A DNA stretch of 64,000 nucleotides from Camarhynchus parvulus (Eukaryota > Chordata > Aves > Passeriformes > Thraupidae), in assembly GCF_901933205.1 (NCBI RefSeq), contig NC_044572.1:110992965-111056964 (forward strand). The letters are read 5' to 3'. Below, one piece after another: positions 13,601 to 27,073 of the stretch. Position 1 is the first letter of the stretch; each line of letters opens with the position of its first letter. The notes under the pieces were generated by a model. That model was not told the DNA's origin, searched no databases, and was given only the letters and a program-made list of their open reading frames with translations. A program made the translations under genes and the position numbers.

Positions 13601-16600
13601 AATGTGGCTTCAGCTTAGGATATGATCAGATGTCAGTATTTACAGTGACTACTGACTCATCATGAACTATTTACAGTGACTACTGACATATCATGAACTA
13701 CAAATTTTATGAAGTTACATGTTTTTCACTGAGAATATTACTTTGTTTGAAATTTAATCCATGTATTGTCCTTTTTTCCATTCATGGTTGATGTAACACT
13801 AGCCAGTTCAAGCCAGTTTAGTGAAAGGTTGCTATTTTTCAATGTCATCTTAGCATAAGTGTGTTCTATTTGATTTGAGCATGTATAACAAAAAATAACA
13901 GAATATATTGACTCGAGTGTACAAGTCAAGTTCATGTTCTGTGCTCCATGTTCAGCACAAGCTGGAGGTGGAAACAAGATAAAGTTAACAGGAAAAATAC
14001 AGCTCCCAGTGGAGCCACAGCTCAGTGTTTTCTATTCATTTATGTAAACTCAGCTTAGACCACACATGAGACTGTGGCCTATATTGGTTTATCCTGAATA
14101 TATTGTCAGCACTATTACCTGCCATCTGATACTGTGACAGACAAAAGGTTTTCTACATTTTCTGAGTACAGTCTGTGGCCTTAACCCAATCTGTGGGAAC
14201 TGCATTATGAAAGTTCCTTTTTAGAGGTTTATGTCAAAAATAAAAATTGAAGTGTTTGGCTATTTAACAGCAAAATATATACCTTTTAGTTATAATAAAT
14301 ATTTGCAAGCATTTTACATTTTTCAAGCATTAGCCTAAATGAATAATTGGTAGTCTCATTTTAGGCAATCCATTTTGTCTTTCAGTTCAAAACATTGGAT
14401 GAGTTTATGCTTCCTCTTTCCACAGTTACTCAGTTCATATTTGTCACAAATGTGAAAAAATAAACAAGGTGATTTGATTTTCACCAGATTTCTGAAATGA
14501 CAGTTTTTCAAAACTTTTATGTGGTACCTCCTTTATTTTCCTTTCTGATAATGAAGTAAGGAAGAAAAGAAGTATATCTGTATGCATTTCATCCTTCCTG
14601 TCACTGCTACATTTCTGATGATCTGTTCAAATCTGACTGACACTGAACCATCTATGCTAATTGTGTTGAAATAAATATAATTAAATGTCACATGCATGCA
14701 GACTTATGCCATGAATTGATAGTAGCATAATAGGTAATTAAATGAGTATAAAATCAGACCACATGTAGAGAGCATTCAAAAATCTACAAAATTGATATAT
14801 CTGAATCTCGATATATGGAATAGCTGCTAATATATTATTTTACCATTACCTAAATGTACTAAATCTAAATGATCTGTAGTTATAAAGTCAACAGAGAGAG
14901 TAGGAAAAAAACCCAAAAAAATCTTTTTTGTGAATGTTTATATCTAAGACAGATAGTAGCCTACAGTTTTTACAGCACAAATTTTTAGACAAGCAATAAA
15001 AGGAAAAAGATGGGCTGCTTTTAGTAGTTGTAGGTTATGGCTTATGATTTTTAAACCATTGGTCTGAGATCAACAGTGGCTGGTTATGTATTAGCTTCTG
15101 GTGGTTTTGTTTTTGGTTTTTTTTAAATTTGGATCATTACTATGCTTTGAAATGAATTCATGCAACGTGTGCACTTGTAAGGCTTTGATTAACGTCAATG
15201 AGTGGTCTTGGCAGGCACAAGTTGTTTCCCTTTCAGATGAAACTGCATTGAGAAATGCACTGCAGGAGTGAACTGTATGTACTTCAACATGTAGTGATCA
15301 ACCTGCAGATGGGACTAGTTTAGGACTAGTCACGGCCTTAACCTCTGAAATGTGTGTGTTGTACCATAATTGTCCAACTTCAAAGGTCTGGGTTTTTTAA
15401 AGCATTGCAGTACTTGCTAACACGGTGTGAATTGAACAAATTGATTTTTCGTTGGTTTTTTTTTTTTTTTTTTTTTTTTTTTTGAGACAGGCTCTCTTCT
15501 TCCAGGCTTTGTCTTTTTCCTGTGGATCATAGGTTTCATGGGATTTTAAGTTCAAGAACTCAGAACTTCATTAAAACAACAAAAATCAACGTTGAAAAAA
15601 CTTATTGAAGTTTGAATATAGTTGTTTTGGCAGAAGACCTTAAATCTAGCAAAACTTGATTTCTTTTTTCCAGGAAAGAACAGTAACAATTAGAAGACAG
15701 ACTGTAGGAGGATTTGGATTAAGTATAAAGGTAAGATGATATTTTTGGTCTATTTATTGCATATTACACAAAGCATGTCTTTATATATAATCATTGTTAC
15801 TGTTAATGAGTCCAAACTATTTGAGAGGACTAGAAACAAGACAGGAAACAGATTCTTATATGTTAGATACTGTTACAGCAGGCAACTAGACCTATTCTAC
15901 ACTATGGAATGGAAGGCAATCATTCACTTAAAATTCAAGCTGACCAGCTCTGTAATAAGGTTTGATGTAAGACTTGCGAAGTGTTTTCAACTGTATAGAC
16001 TGTACCTGTTCAGCTTCTCTCTAATTTAAATAGTTATTAATGAATGCTAAATTACAGTGACAGGCACAAGGAACAGCCAGTAAGTTCATAATCAATTCTG
16101 CTACAAAGAATATCACATTAATCCATTGCAATTCATTAGTGGGACAGAAAGTGTTATTGCATGCTTGTATTGTTTATTTTTCCATAGATCAAGCCCAGAC
16201 AGCAATTTATCATGTTACTGTGTTTTTTGTTTTTTCAGTAAGATTTAAGAACATATACAAGTGTAGGTGATCCTTTTTAGGAGAGGGAGGAAGGGTTAAT
16301 AATTTTTGTCATTGTAATCTATGATTTTGAAAACTTCACCTTAGCTTTGAGTCTGAGTGTAGACAACACAAGATTAATTTTATCTTCTATACACAGCAGT
16401 TCTCAGTCTCAAGATAGCAATGGAAAAAATGGAGTGTACTTCACATGAATGCAAAGAGGCCTAAATTATGCATATAAAGTGAAAGTATAGATTTTCCTAT
16501 GACATCTACTAGTACTGACCTTATAAGTGACTCATAAGAAGGATTAATGTGCATTTGTGTTGTCATTGATAAGAATATGACTGAATAGAAGTATTAACTT

Positions 16601-19600
16601 TTAAAAATGCCTTCGTGCACTTGCTGTTATCTTGTTGACCCACGAAGACCTCTGTTCAAGGGAAACTAATTGCTATTTTGTCACCGAAGTTTCTCATCAG
16701 TTTGGTCAACAACTTTTAAATTTTTTTTCCTTCTGGTATCATTATAGGTTACAGTACACTGAATAATAATGAAGTAATGAATGTCAGTGTAAAATCAAGT
16801 GTATGGCTAAAGGTGGTTTTATCTAAATGCTGCTAAGAAGTAACTGGTTACAGTAAGGACTTTAAATGATTGGAGAGCAAATCTCAAGAGTCAAACTTGA
16901 TTTTTACATATGCTTTACAATGAGCTATTTAGAATTAATATCACTGACAATCTCAAGATTACATTATTTAAGTATTATGTACATTGCATAAAATAAAACA
17001 TCATTTAGAAGTATAAAATAAATAGAGAATGTGCAATGGTCTTTCTTAAATTAATAGTTATTCTTAACTTTTTAGAGTAAGATGTTTTCTATGATTATTT
17101 TATATCATAGATATTTTGATCAAAATTAATCAAAGTATTGGAAAGGTGAAGATACATAAAGTCAGGTGTGAATAGAAAATTTTTAATTTTTTAAAATAAC
17201 TATCAATCAGGTGATGAAATCCCTTCAAAAATGTCATCAAAGAGCAAAGAGTTCTCTTTAAAACAAGGAAACTCAAACTTTTTTGGATGGCACAGATTAG
17301 ATAATGAAAATGGAAAGTTGAATTCTGTGGTCCAGGATGTTCTGTCAATGTGTTTCAACTAGTATGATTTATTACTTAGAATTACTTATTTTAAAAAAAA
17401 ATTAAAATGTCCAATCATGTTTGTTGGACCTTTTTTGCTAGGTTCCTTTTTGTAGTTCTACATTTTCACAAAGATGGACAAGCAGTTGGATAGCCAACAC
17501 AATCTCAAAAACAAAAATAAATAAATTCAATTATTATAATTTTAAACTAGTGTAAAAAACTACTTAGAACAGGAACTTACAGTAATTTTTCTTTTTTAGT
17601 TTAGTAGGCAAACTTTTTGAAGACTCACTGAAATGGTCTTTTTATTTATGGCATGAAATGACATGTCAGTTCCAAATATTCTGAAAAGTGCCAGTTTTCT
17701 GTTTAAAATTCAAACATGGTTTGCTTCTGCCGATGAATACAATTTTGCTGCTATGTTTTTGTTTTGTTTTGTAAGATTCCTAAACTTCAATAAAAAACAC
17801 ATTAAAATATTACTTTTAAATACAAATGTAATTATTTTGAATTTGTGAGAGAAAGTAGAATTCTACAAGTCACCCTGAAGGAGTGAGAAGCACCGAGGCC
17901 TCTCCTCCTTGTGTCAATAATTTCCATAGCCCCTTGAACTGCAGTAGTTTCTGTTGTCTTACTACTCCCAGACTAATTAAAGATAGGGGTTATTTGAGGA
18001 CTTGCTTTCTGGCTGAGATGTATGTCAGAGGATGCTGTTTATCTGAGGTGTTAATTACAGCAATACAGTGATTAATGACACTCACTTTAGAATACTTGCT
18101 TGGGCTTGGTTATGAATTTGCCTAGTTTCAGCTGTCAGGTCTGGGGCATTATTTTGTCTTTTTTTTTTTTCTACTAACTTAAAACATCCATTTACTGTCA
18201 GAAAACTCACATGAAAAAGTTACCTTTCAACTTTTTCTTGCATAAATTTTGAAAATGTCTTATCCCACTGCAAGTATTTTGAACCTTGGAATTATTCTTT
18301 TTCCGAAGTACAGAGAACAAATTCCTAATACTTCCAAAAGTATTTTTTTTATCCTCTCTATGAAGGAAACTCCTCTCTTATAACCTGGATATTCCAACTA
18401 TATTTGTAAAAATCAGAGATTCAGCTAAATGCTTAAGAAAACCTCTGTTTGTAAGGTTGACTTTTGTCCAAGACCTAAACTTCAGCCCTTGAAGAAATAG
18501 ATTATAATCCGTTCTTTTAGGGTTTGACAATGTGTTGTTTGGCTGTATGTCTTAGCTGAAGTTAGTGGTGGAACTGTGATTGAATTTGAAGCAGACCTGC
18601 TCTGGTTTACACTCTTCTGAAGGAACAAATTTTCTCTTTTCTGAAGCTTCCTGTTAAATGTCTGTGTGTGGAGGAATAGCCATAGACATAGACATAGAAT
18701 TTGGAAAGTGTAGTATTTCAGTCATTTATCACATCTCTGACAAGTCTGAGATGCAGAACCTTGACAAAAGAAGCTGCTCAGTGTATGATTTCTGAAAGAA
18801 CATCCTGTTTTTCAATAATTGGAGTGTAGTGTTCCTGAAGAAATAGGCAACAGAATTGAGAGTTCATTAAAAAAATTGAGGTTTTTGGTTACAGTCTGAC
18901 TTCTGTCTACCAGGACTCTGTACACTGCCATTATTCTGCCTCTGTTTTGATCATTCTTTTAAAATGGTCAACAGCATAACAGATCTGAGATTCAGTTTGA
19001 CTTTCCAATTTAACTCAATTGAAAAATTCAGTGTCCCTAGACCTTAAAGATATTTTTGCTAGTGGAAATGCTTCCTTTTACTTTAAAGTCATAGTCCCTG
19101 ACATTGTCTAACTCTGATGACGGGAAAGTCCAACAATTGCTCTGATCATTTATAAACTCTTTTTTTTTAGAAAATAAAAAACTAATTTCCTTGTTATACT
19201 TAGAGCCAAAAACCTCCAGCCTTTGTCAATAATGTTACTGCTTTCAATTGCCCTATTTTTCATATGTCAAAAACTTCTCAAAAAAACCCTTGCGCATAAA
19301 AACTGGGATGAGAAAAAATCTTTAGGAGTGTATCATGTGACACTTTGAAAGGAGGTGTGGGTGACCTCTCACCAGTAGAAGAGGATGACCTCTCACCAGC
19401 ATTCAGGACAGTGACCTTCAAACAGCTGCCAGTGATTAGAGCTTCTTCTGCCTCTTCTAGCAGGACCACCTCTGCAGGTGGGAAGCTGCTGTCATTCAGG
19501 TTTATCCCTGCTTGAGGAAAAATGACAAAGCAAATTTGCTTGACAAAGATCATTGTTAGAGTCTGGCAGAGGTCTGAGCCATTAAGTCTTCAGCACCACT

Positions 19601-22600
19601 ATTTGATGTATTTCTGTCCATCCTCTGGTCTGAGGTTATAACTACATGTCTGTACTGGAGGAAGAGAAAATTTAAAGCAGTGAAAAAGTTGCCTCTGTTC
19701 CCAGAGGTTTCTTCAGAAGAGTATCCCCTGAGACTGTAAAACCGGATTTTAGTCATGCATACATTACATTTTAGACATGCATACATTTACAGGACAGAGA
19801 ATCAAGTATGGAGAATGCAGGATGCAAGGCTGCAGTGTCAACCTGAAGTAGTATTCAACAAGGTGTTGGCAGAATATACACAGTTAGCTACAAATTGCTA
19901 ACAGTGGCTGGGTATAGGTAGTTGGCCAACTATTTGCTGTTTCCAGTTTTGATTTTTTGTTTCTTAGAACAGCAGGTACTACATCTGTTTACTAATTTAA
20001 AAAGAAGCCTTCATACAGGTCAGACTCGGATGCAATGAGAAGAGACAATTCTCTTCAGTAGGAAAGTACTGAAAGCTTCCTCAGATCTTTAGTAGAAATG
20101 GGTTTAAGTAGATTCAATACAATGAGAGAGGAATAATCAAGTTGTGTGCATTTCAGGCTGGCTTAGTAATAAAAGTAATTCCCTACTTTAATGGAGCCTC
20201 AGATCTAAGGAGGAAGGGAGGCCATTTTAAACCTCACACTTTGCTGGGCTTTAGGTATCCTGGATAGTGCAACATGTGTGTAACATTGGAAGCTTAGGAA
20301 GAAAGTGACCCTGTTATTTTTTCTGTTTGTTTGAAAAGTTTTGAAGTAATTAAATTTGCATGCAACTAGAAAATTTTGAGGGTATAGGTTAAAACTTATG
20401 AATTTAGTGAGCTTGAACTCATTATCTGCAGTGAAGCCAGCTTTTACTGTTGCTGTTCCTCTGGTGAAAACTACTGAAAGATATTCAACAAAATATAGTA
20501 ATGATAAGTCCCATGCTTGTCAACACTTCTCTCATGCAATGCGAGAAGAACTTTACCTGTAGACATATAATTGTTGTAATATTACTGAGATCCCCATTAA
20601 CTTTTTTTTTAGGGCCATTTGCATTGATAGCCGCTAGCAAAAGGAATATTTATCCTATTTAGCATTCTGTGGCTGCACAGGAAATTAATCTTTATTCCAT
20701 GACAGAAGGAGGTGTTGAGTGCAGGAGTCTGTTCAGTTTCAAACTCTTTGATACTGCATGAATAAGGGATGTCTGCTGTTTCTTAGGAATTGAAATACTT
20801 ATGTAAGTCCTTTTCACAACTTGACACAGGGTGCCTGGACCTAAAAAAGCCATCATTTCCAAAGTAAAATCTGTCTGCAGAAAAGAAGAGTAAGAAAAAA
20901 CTGGTATTCCTAGTCAACACAACAGTGTGGCAGACATTGGTTTCTGGTGACCTGAATTTGTACAGCTTGTATTTGAGTGTATGCTTTGATGCTCTTAAGG
21001 GAGGAAAAAGTATTTGTGTCCCTCTGTATTTTTGCCTTTACCTTCCTTTGAATTTCCTTTTCGTTTAAGGTTTATTTTTATTACTTTGTTCTTAATCACC
21101 ATAAATATTTCCAGTCCCAACAGGATAAATTGAATGAAGCAACAGTATTGAATTGTTGTGGAACTGTTGAAACTATCATCTGGTTTTCCTTTATTTCTCC
21201 CCGTTATTGAACACCTACTGTTCCATTTCTTAATGCTTCTTTTTCTGTTTCATATTACTTATGCCACTGCTTTCCTCACTCTTTGTGCTTGTGTGACAGA
21301 CAGAAACAAATAAAGGCTGCTTTTGACATGAAAAGACCAATCCTTCTTTCTTGTGCTTTTGTTTACCTCCTTCTTGCCAGCATGAAAACTAAGTGGTCAC
21401 AGTGTGATTGCCATTATAGTTGGATGTCCATTCTGCTTTTACAGGACACATTTCTTACATTAGGCTCTCCAGAATTCACAGAAACTGATGTCCTTCAAGT
21501 CTGGTAGAGTTCTGAATTCACTTCCCGAGCTAATGATGCCTTCTGAGAACTTCTTTATGTGAGACAATAAGGAATTAATCACAGTCAAATATTCATTAGA
21601 AAAAGAAGTGCAGAATCAGAGTTATTTGCTCAGTCTCTCTAAAAATTGCATTTAGAAAAAGGTTAAAATATAACTTTAAGCAAAAAGATATTTTTAGTGA
21701 CTGACAAAGATTGTCATTTATTTTGTTTTCAGGGTGGAGCAGAACATAATATTCCAGTGGTCATTTCTAAGATTTCCAAAGAACAAAGAGGTGGGTATCA
21801 GGTATCAGCTTATTAAACTGTACTTTAATGTTCCCTTTAGAAAATGATGTATTAAATCTAGAGATTCTTCAGTCAATGTTAAATACTGTTGTTGAACCCT
21901 TTCTCTCCCATGTATTTATGATCTCTCTCTTCCTCAGAAACTTTTTCTGAAAAAGTACAGAATTGATATTTGGAATATTTTTTAAAGTCTTCAATTTTTA
22001 TTTTTTTAGAAAATAGAAATAGTAAAGTAACAGGAAAGTATTATAAAATACATAGAAAGTATAGAAAAGAAATAGGGATGTATCAATAGAATGAAAATGT
22101 TTAATAAATTTAAAGAAAGGCACTGATTTAGTGGCTTTGACTTCCCAGTAATTATTGTCTGGAAGTTGTAACAGATTAAATGTTTGGCTCTTAAATCATA
22201 GTAACACAGAAGGAGAATGCATGACTTTTTAACCTGGTTACTCAGGTTGTATTTAGAGTACTTTGAGTACTGCATAAAGTTTTGGCCATACTTATTTTTA
22301 ATAGTAACAGAACTGGTGCTGAATTTCTGTATTGATTTAACTGGCAACATTTTGAAATTATTGGAATGATACATGGATAATAGTTAAACAGCTCAAGATG
22401 TGCACAAGTATGAAGGAGGAAGGTTGTGAACCAGTACTAATAATGTGTGCTTAATAACTTAGTTATGTTTGTATGTATTTGTGTAAGGCCAGAAATGCAA
22501 ACTTGGAAACATTCTCCTCCATCTGTAATGAAATAATTCTAGAACTCAGCTTCTCCTCAACTAAAATGCGTCAGTATAAAAAAAAAGTTTCTTACTTACC

Positions 22601-25600
22601 CACTCAGATAGAGAAGTATAGAAGAATCAGCATATTGAGAACCAAAAGACAACCCTGAAAGGTAGATGTGAAAGTTGGAGTAAGGGAGAATAAGGAGTAG
22701 CATGGAATGAATCCCTAAGGAAGGCAATAAGATTAACCTAAAGAATTTATACTTGTGACTACATGTAACTAATACATAAAGATGTGGTGTATATTACATG
22801 CAGTACCTATTAAAATGCTATTAAGCACTGCAGGAAAAATAAGAAAGATATACTTAAGTTTAATTGAACACACTGAAGTGCAATTTTATTTCTGTCATTA
22901 GTTTTTTTGCTGCAGTATCTGTTGCATTGTTTCTAGCCCTAATACCTAGCTGTGATACAATTTTCATTACTGCTTTCAATAAAAATATTGCTGATTTTTG
23001 CAGAGCTAGTTTTGAGGGATATCTCTTTTGTAGGAGACTGCTGTCTTGTGATGTAGAAAATGTCATGCTGTGTTCCTGGACTAGAGAACTTTGATAGAGA
23101 AAATGCTGTTTGACCCAAAGCCTATGCGTCAAAATAAACCAGAATATCTGTCTGGCAATAATTTAACCATCCGTTTTTAAATACAGCTAATAGGACCATT
23201 CCGCCAAACAAGGACTTGAGTATCATAATTTACATCAATGTAGCTCATGTAAATAAGTAAAGTTTTTGGATCAAGTCCAATATTAACTTTTTCCAGGCAG
23301 TCTCTTCTATGTTGATATGGAGTACTATAGGTAATAATTACATGTAATCTGTTAATATCCTGTAGTTCTCATGTTCATGTTCTCAAAGGTGATTGATGTC
23401 TTTACAGACAAATAATCTTTGTCATATTTCTGGTATGCTTACAAGGTGTATTTGAACGAGATAGCTCTGAAATGGAGCACAGTGTTTAAAAATTGGAAGT
23501 GTAGAATTAGATTTTATAAATGTTGTGATGCAACTTTGTTCTTAAAATCACATTCAGTCTGGCTGGTGATTTTTTTACAATATATTGACTTTGTAGCTCT
23601 TCAACATATGTAAGTGTTATCCAGCATTAATAGTCCCTATTATTTATCAGAATTTATCAAAGATGCAAGATCTAGAGGGTTCTTTATCCTTGGTAAAAAT
23701 CTAAAAATTAAATTTGTTATACATAAGTATCTCTGGAGTCTCCATGTTGCTTTTTTTCTCTTTGTAAGAAATTATCTCTCACAGGCAAATAAGAACTAGT
23801 TCTGCAGTAATTTTCTATTCAGAAAAATATGGCCCCCCTTACCAGAATGGCCTGAAAGGTGTTGGTGGCTGATGGAAGAAGTTTCATAGTTGTGTGCTTG
23901 AGCTGAATAAACTCTTTTATTGTAACATTGATACACAAGTATTTTGGGTTTATAAAGGAAAATACAAGTAATTTTATTGGAAGTTTTATGTTGAAGTTTT
24001 AATCATGTTTTTGTTTGCATTTTAAAAGATAATGCAAAAGCATTAAATTAAATAAAAATTTTTGTACACAAAATGTTGGATGTTTTGTACAAAGTGAGTG
24101 AAAAATATGCTTTCTGTTTTCAGCGGAACTTTCAGGTTTGCTCTTTATAGGAGATGCAATTCTACAGGTGAGTAAAACTGCAAATTATTCTGTCTGTATT
24201 CTTCTAGAAAAGTGAAATGAAATCTATGCTTATGAAATGTAGAGTAAGTCTTCTCTTTATCTTTTTAATAACAGATTAATGGAATTAATGTGAGAAAATG
24301 CAGGCATGAAGAAGTGGTGAGCTTTTCTGTTTTTTAGTCTTTTTTTGTCTTTTGTAGTTGCTGAAATGATAGTGTATGCTGATATCAATGCAGTGGCATC
24401 AGCTGTTTTATTGTTATTCCTAACAAATATGCCTGTACCTTCTAACATGACAAGCAACAAAGTGCAATCTCTTCTTCCTAAATTTGTGTAATTGCTCTTC
24501 TCAGATAGGCTTTTCTATATTAAAGGTGATTGTTTTATTATGAAGATTTGAGCTGTACAAATTCCAGCATTTCTTCTTCCATCTAATAGCTGTCAAATTT
24601 TGGCAGTGCTACACCTTTCTGGCTGTGTGGGGTCATTTTATTTTCAACAGCTGTAATTTGCACTATGTTGGAGATTTGTTGTTTGGTTACTTTTAATCCT
24701 ATTTAAAAAATGAGAGAAAATTATTCATCTGCCACTCATCCTCAGGCTGTTCCTTATGGGGATGCTCTTCTCTTTTTGTTAATATGCTATCATTTTGGGT
24801 ATAAAATAAAATTTTATTAAGGAGATTTCTTCTAGAAGAGAAATTCTGAGAGATCTGAATTGTAGTTGTAGTCTGGTGAATCAGCTTTGCTAAATGCATC
24901 ATGTACTTTAGCCATATTTTTTTTTTGACTCTTCTTAAATACTTTCGAAAGCAGAAAATCCTTTATTTCAGAAAACAATGCCAGAAATTAAAATATTGCC
25001 AAATAAATTACCTTTAAATCCTGTTTAACTCCATAGCATTTGAACCTGTATTTTTAAAATAATGCAGTGCTGACATGTTTGAAATCTTCTCTTTCTGACT
25101 CTTTGCCAGTTCAAGGATGGTCTTTTTGTTTCATCCAGCATTCTGCTCTATGACAGATCAGTGAACATGGGCTGTTCAGGTATAGAAAGCAGGAGTTAAT
25201 ATGGATGAAGTTCTGATGAAGAAGTTTATTGGAGGCAGAAAGATTAGATCACTGCACTACTCTTCAGAGTGTTTTTGCACACTTGTTTCCTTTTGGAAAT
25301 CTACTGAAAATCCTACTTCATTCTTCAGAGCCTTCATCATACCCCCTTCTGTATACACTGGCTAATAGTTGTATTTATATTGCTTTTAAGTTTTGTCTGT
25401 GCAACAATGATCAGGTTGTAAATATTTTATAAGTTTACTGCAGTTGATTTGTTTAATATGCATTAATATGGAAAATATCTCAGTGGGATTTAAATGTTGG
25501 AATTACAAAACATGAGAAAGCTATTACTAAAAGAGTGGCCTTGTACACTTGAATGCAGATTGAAAATTAGTTAGGACATCAGGATTTTATTTTCTATTTT

Positions 25601-27006
25601 CTGAGACAATCTCTAAACCCTCAAAATGATACATTAATCTGTTGGCTATTTATGATAAGGTTGAAACCCATTCACGGGAAGAAAAGAGGTCTTGGAAAAG
25701 TTGAAAGAGGGGATTGACATGGAGTAGCAAGTGTTATGTTAAATTTTGATTTATACCTTATTTATCTAACATAATCTGCTTCTTAAATTCCTTGTAGATA
25801 ATTCTCTATGAATTAAAAAATAGTATCTTACCAATTTTGGATGTGCATTTATGTATTTGGTAATGGCTTAGGAATTCAAGAAGCAAATAAGTTCTAAATT
25901 AAATGCTTATTTTAATTAAGAATAATTTTTAATATTTCATAGCAAACATTGACAAATATTTAAATAGGATCAAATTTCCATATGACATTTTATAAAAATA
26001 TGCATAAGAGTTATGATATATAATATAAATAAAAAAGCCAAAGTAAATGAGCTCTGATAATCCATTCTTTTTCAGAAACATTCACTGTTATATGCTACGT
26101 GTTTATGGAGTAAATTTATTGTAAAGCTGCAATAATGGTAATAGATGTGGTTCTGCATTGTGTGGTAACCTGTGGGTTTAGGCTTAGCCCTCGGTAAAGA
26201 GTAAATACATGAACTGTTGTGCCAGCAGGAGTCACAGGTAGGGTTTTGTCTGCTGCACATCCTTTGCTGCTTGAGTTGCTCTTGGACTTCTATCCTGTGG
26301 GTTATTTATCAAATACAGGATCTGTAGCTGTAATCTCAAGGTAATACAGAGTAAATAGAAGTATGTGGAGCCTAGTTGCCTGCAGCAGGGAGTTGAACAG
26401 GAGTTGAAACTTAATTTTCAATCCATATTGCATCTAGGCACTTTTGCAGTTGCTCTGCAGGACACCTGAACTTGTAGCTTTGTTTTTTGTTCTGATTTTT
26501 TCTTTACCTAATTAAGGCTTAGCAGGTACAATGTTCTGTATGATGTGTTAATGTTTGGGTTGTCTTAATGTCTTAGAAAATTTTCATTGCAAACCAGTGG
26601 GTAATTTTTTTCAGTGGATAATGCTTAAGATACCTGTAAAAAATCCAGACTTTTATCTACAGTGTTACTCTAATGAGCATTTATACTTCTCCTACATGCA
26701 AAATATGTTGCTGCTTATGGAAACTTTTTAAACATATGTCATATCTTCATAGCTCTGCAGTGAAAAAATCTGTGGCATAATCACTGCAGCCTATTGTATG
26801 AAACTGATGATTAGTCGACCCTGGTATTTAATCTTGCTTTACTAATAACCATACTATGTATATAAAATGATTTGAGGTTCAAAATTAGGTAGTTTAATCA
26901 AACTCATGACATCTTTAATAGCAGGGAGAATCTTCCCCAATGAACAGTGATCTTAGTTAACATTGTGGGCACTCTGTTGTCTTTATTGTCTTTCATTACT
27001 CTTGAT

Positions 27007-27073
<67 letters not shown>

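Larger units (their letters stand above)
4605..15673 (+). other. SNTG1: SNTG1 intron 1 (11.1 kb)
   Basis: This is an AT-rich intron with no recognisable gene. It contains a very A/T-rich patch near 9000-9170 with a perfect hairpin, a 31-bp tandem duplication near 13637 and a 28-T run at 15456. Open frames of 60 to 91 codons (for example 7493-7768 minus and 9819-10010 plus) resemble no family I recognise and look like chance. I saw no CR1 or LTR element. Confidence 0.75.

Noticed and set aside
15456..15510. Poly-T followed by GAGACAGGCTCTC, which resembles the reversed end of primate Alu or rodent B1
   Set aside because: Similarity stops after about 15 bases, and such SINEs do not occur in birds. 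A poly-T run next to a short chance match is enough.
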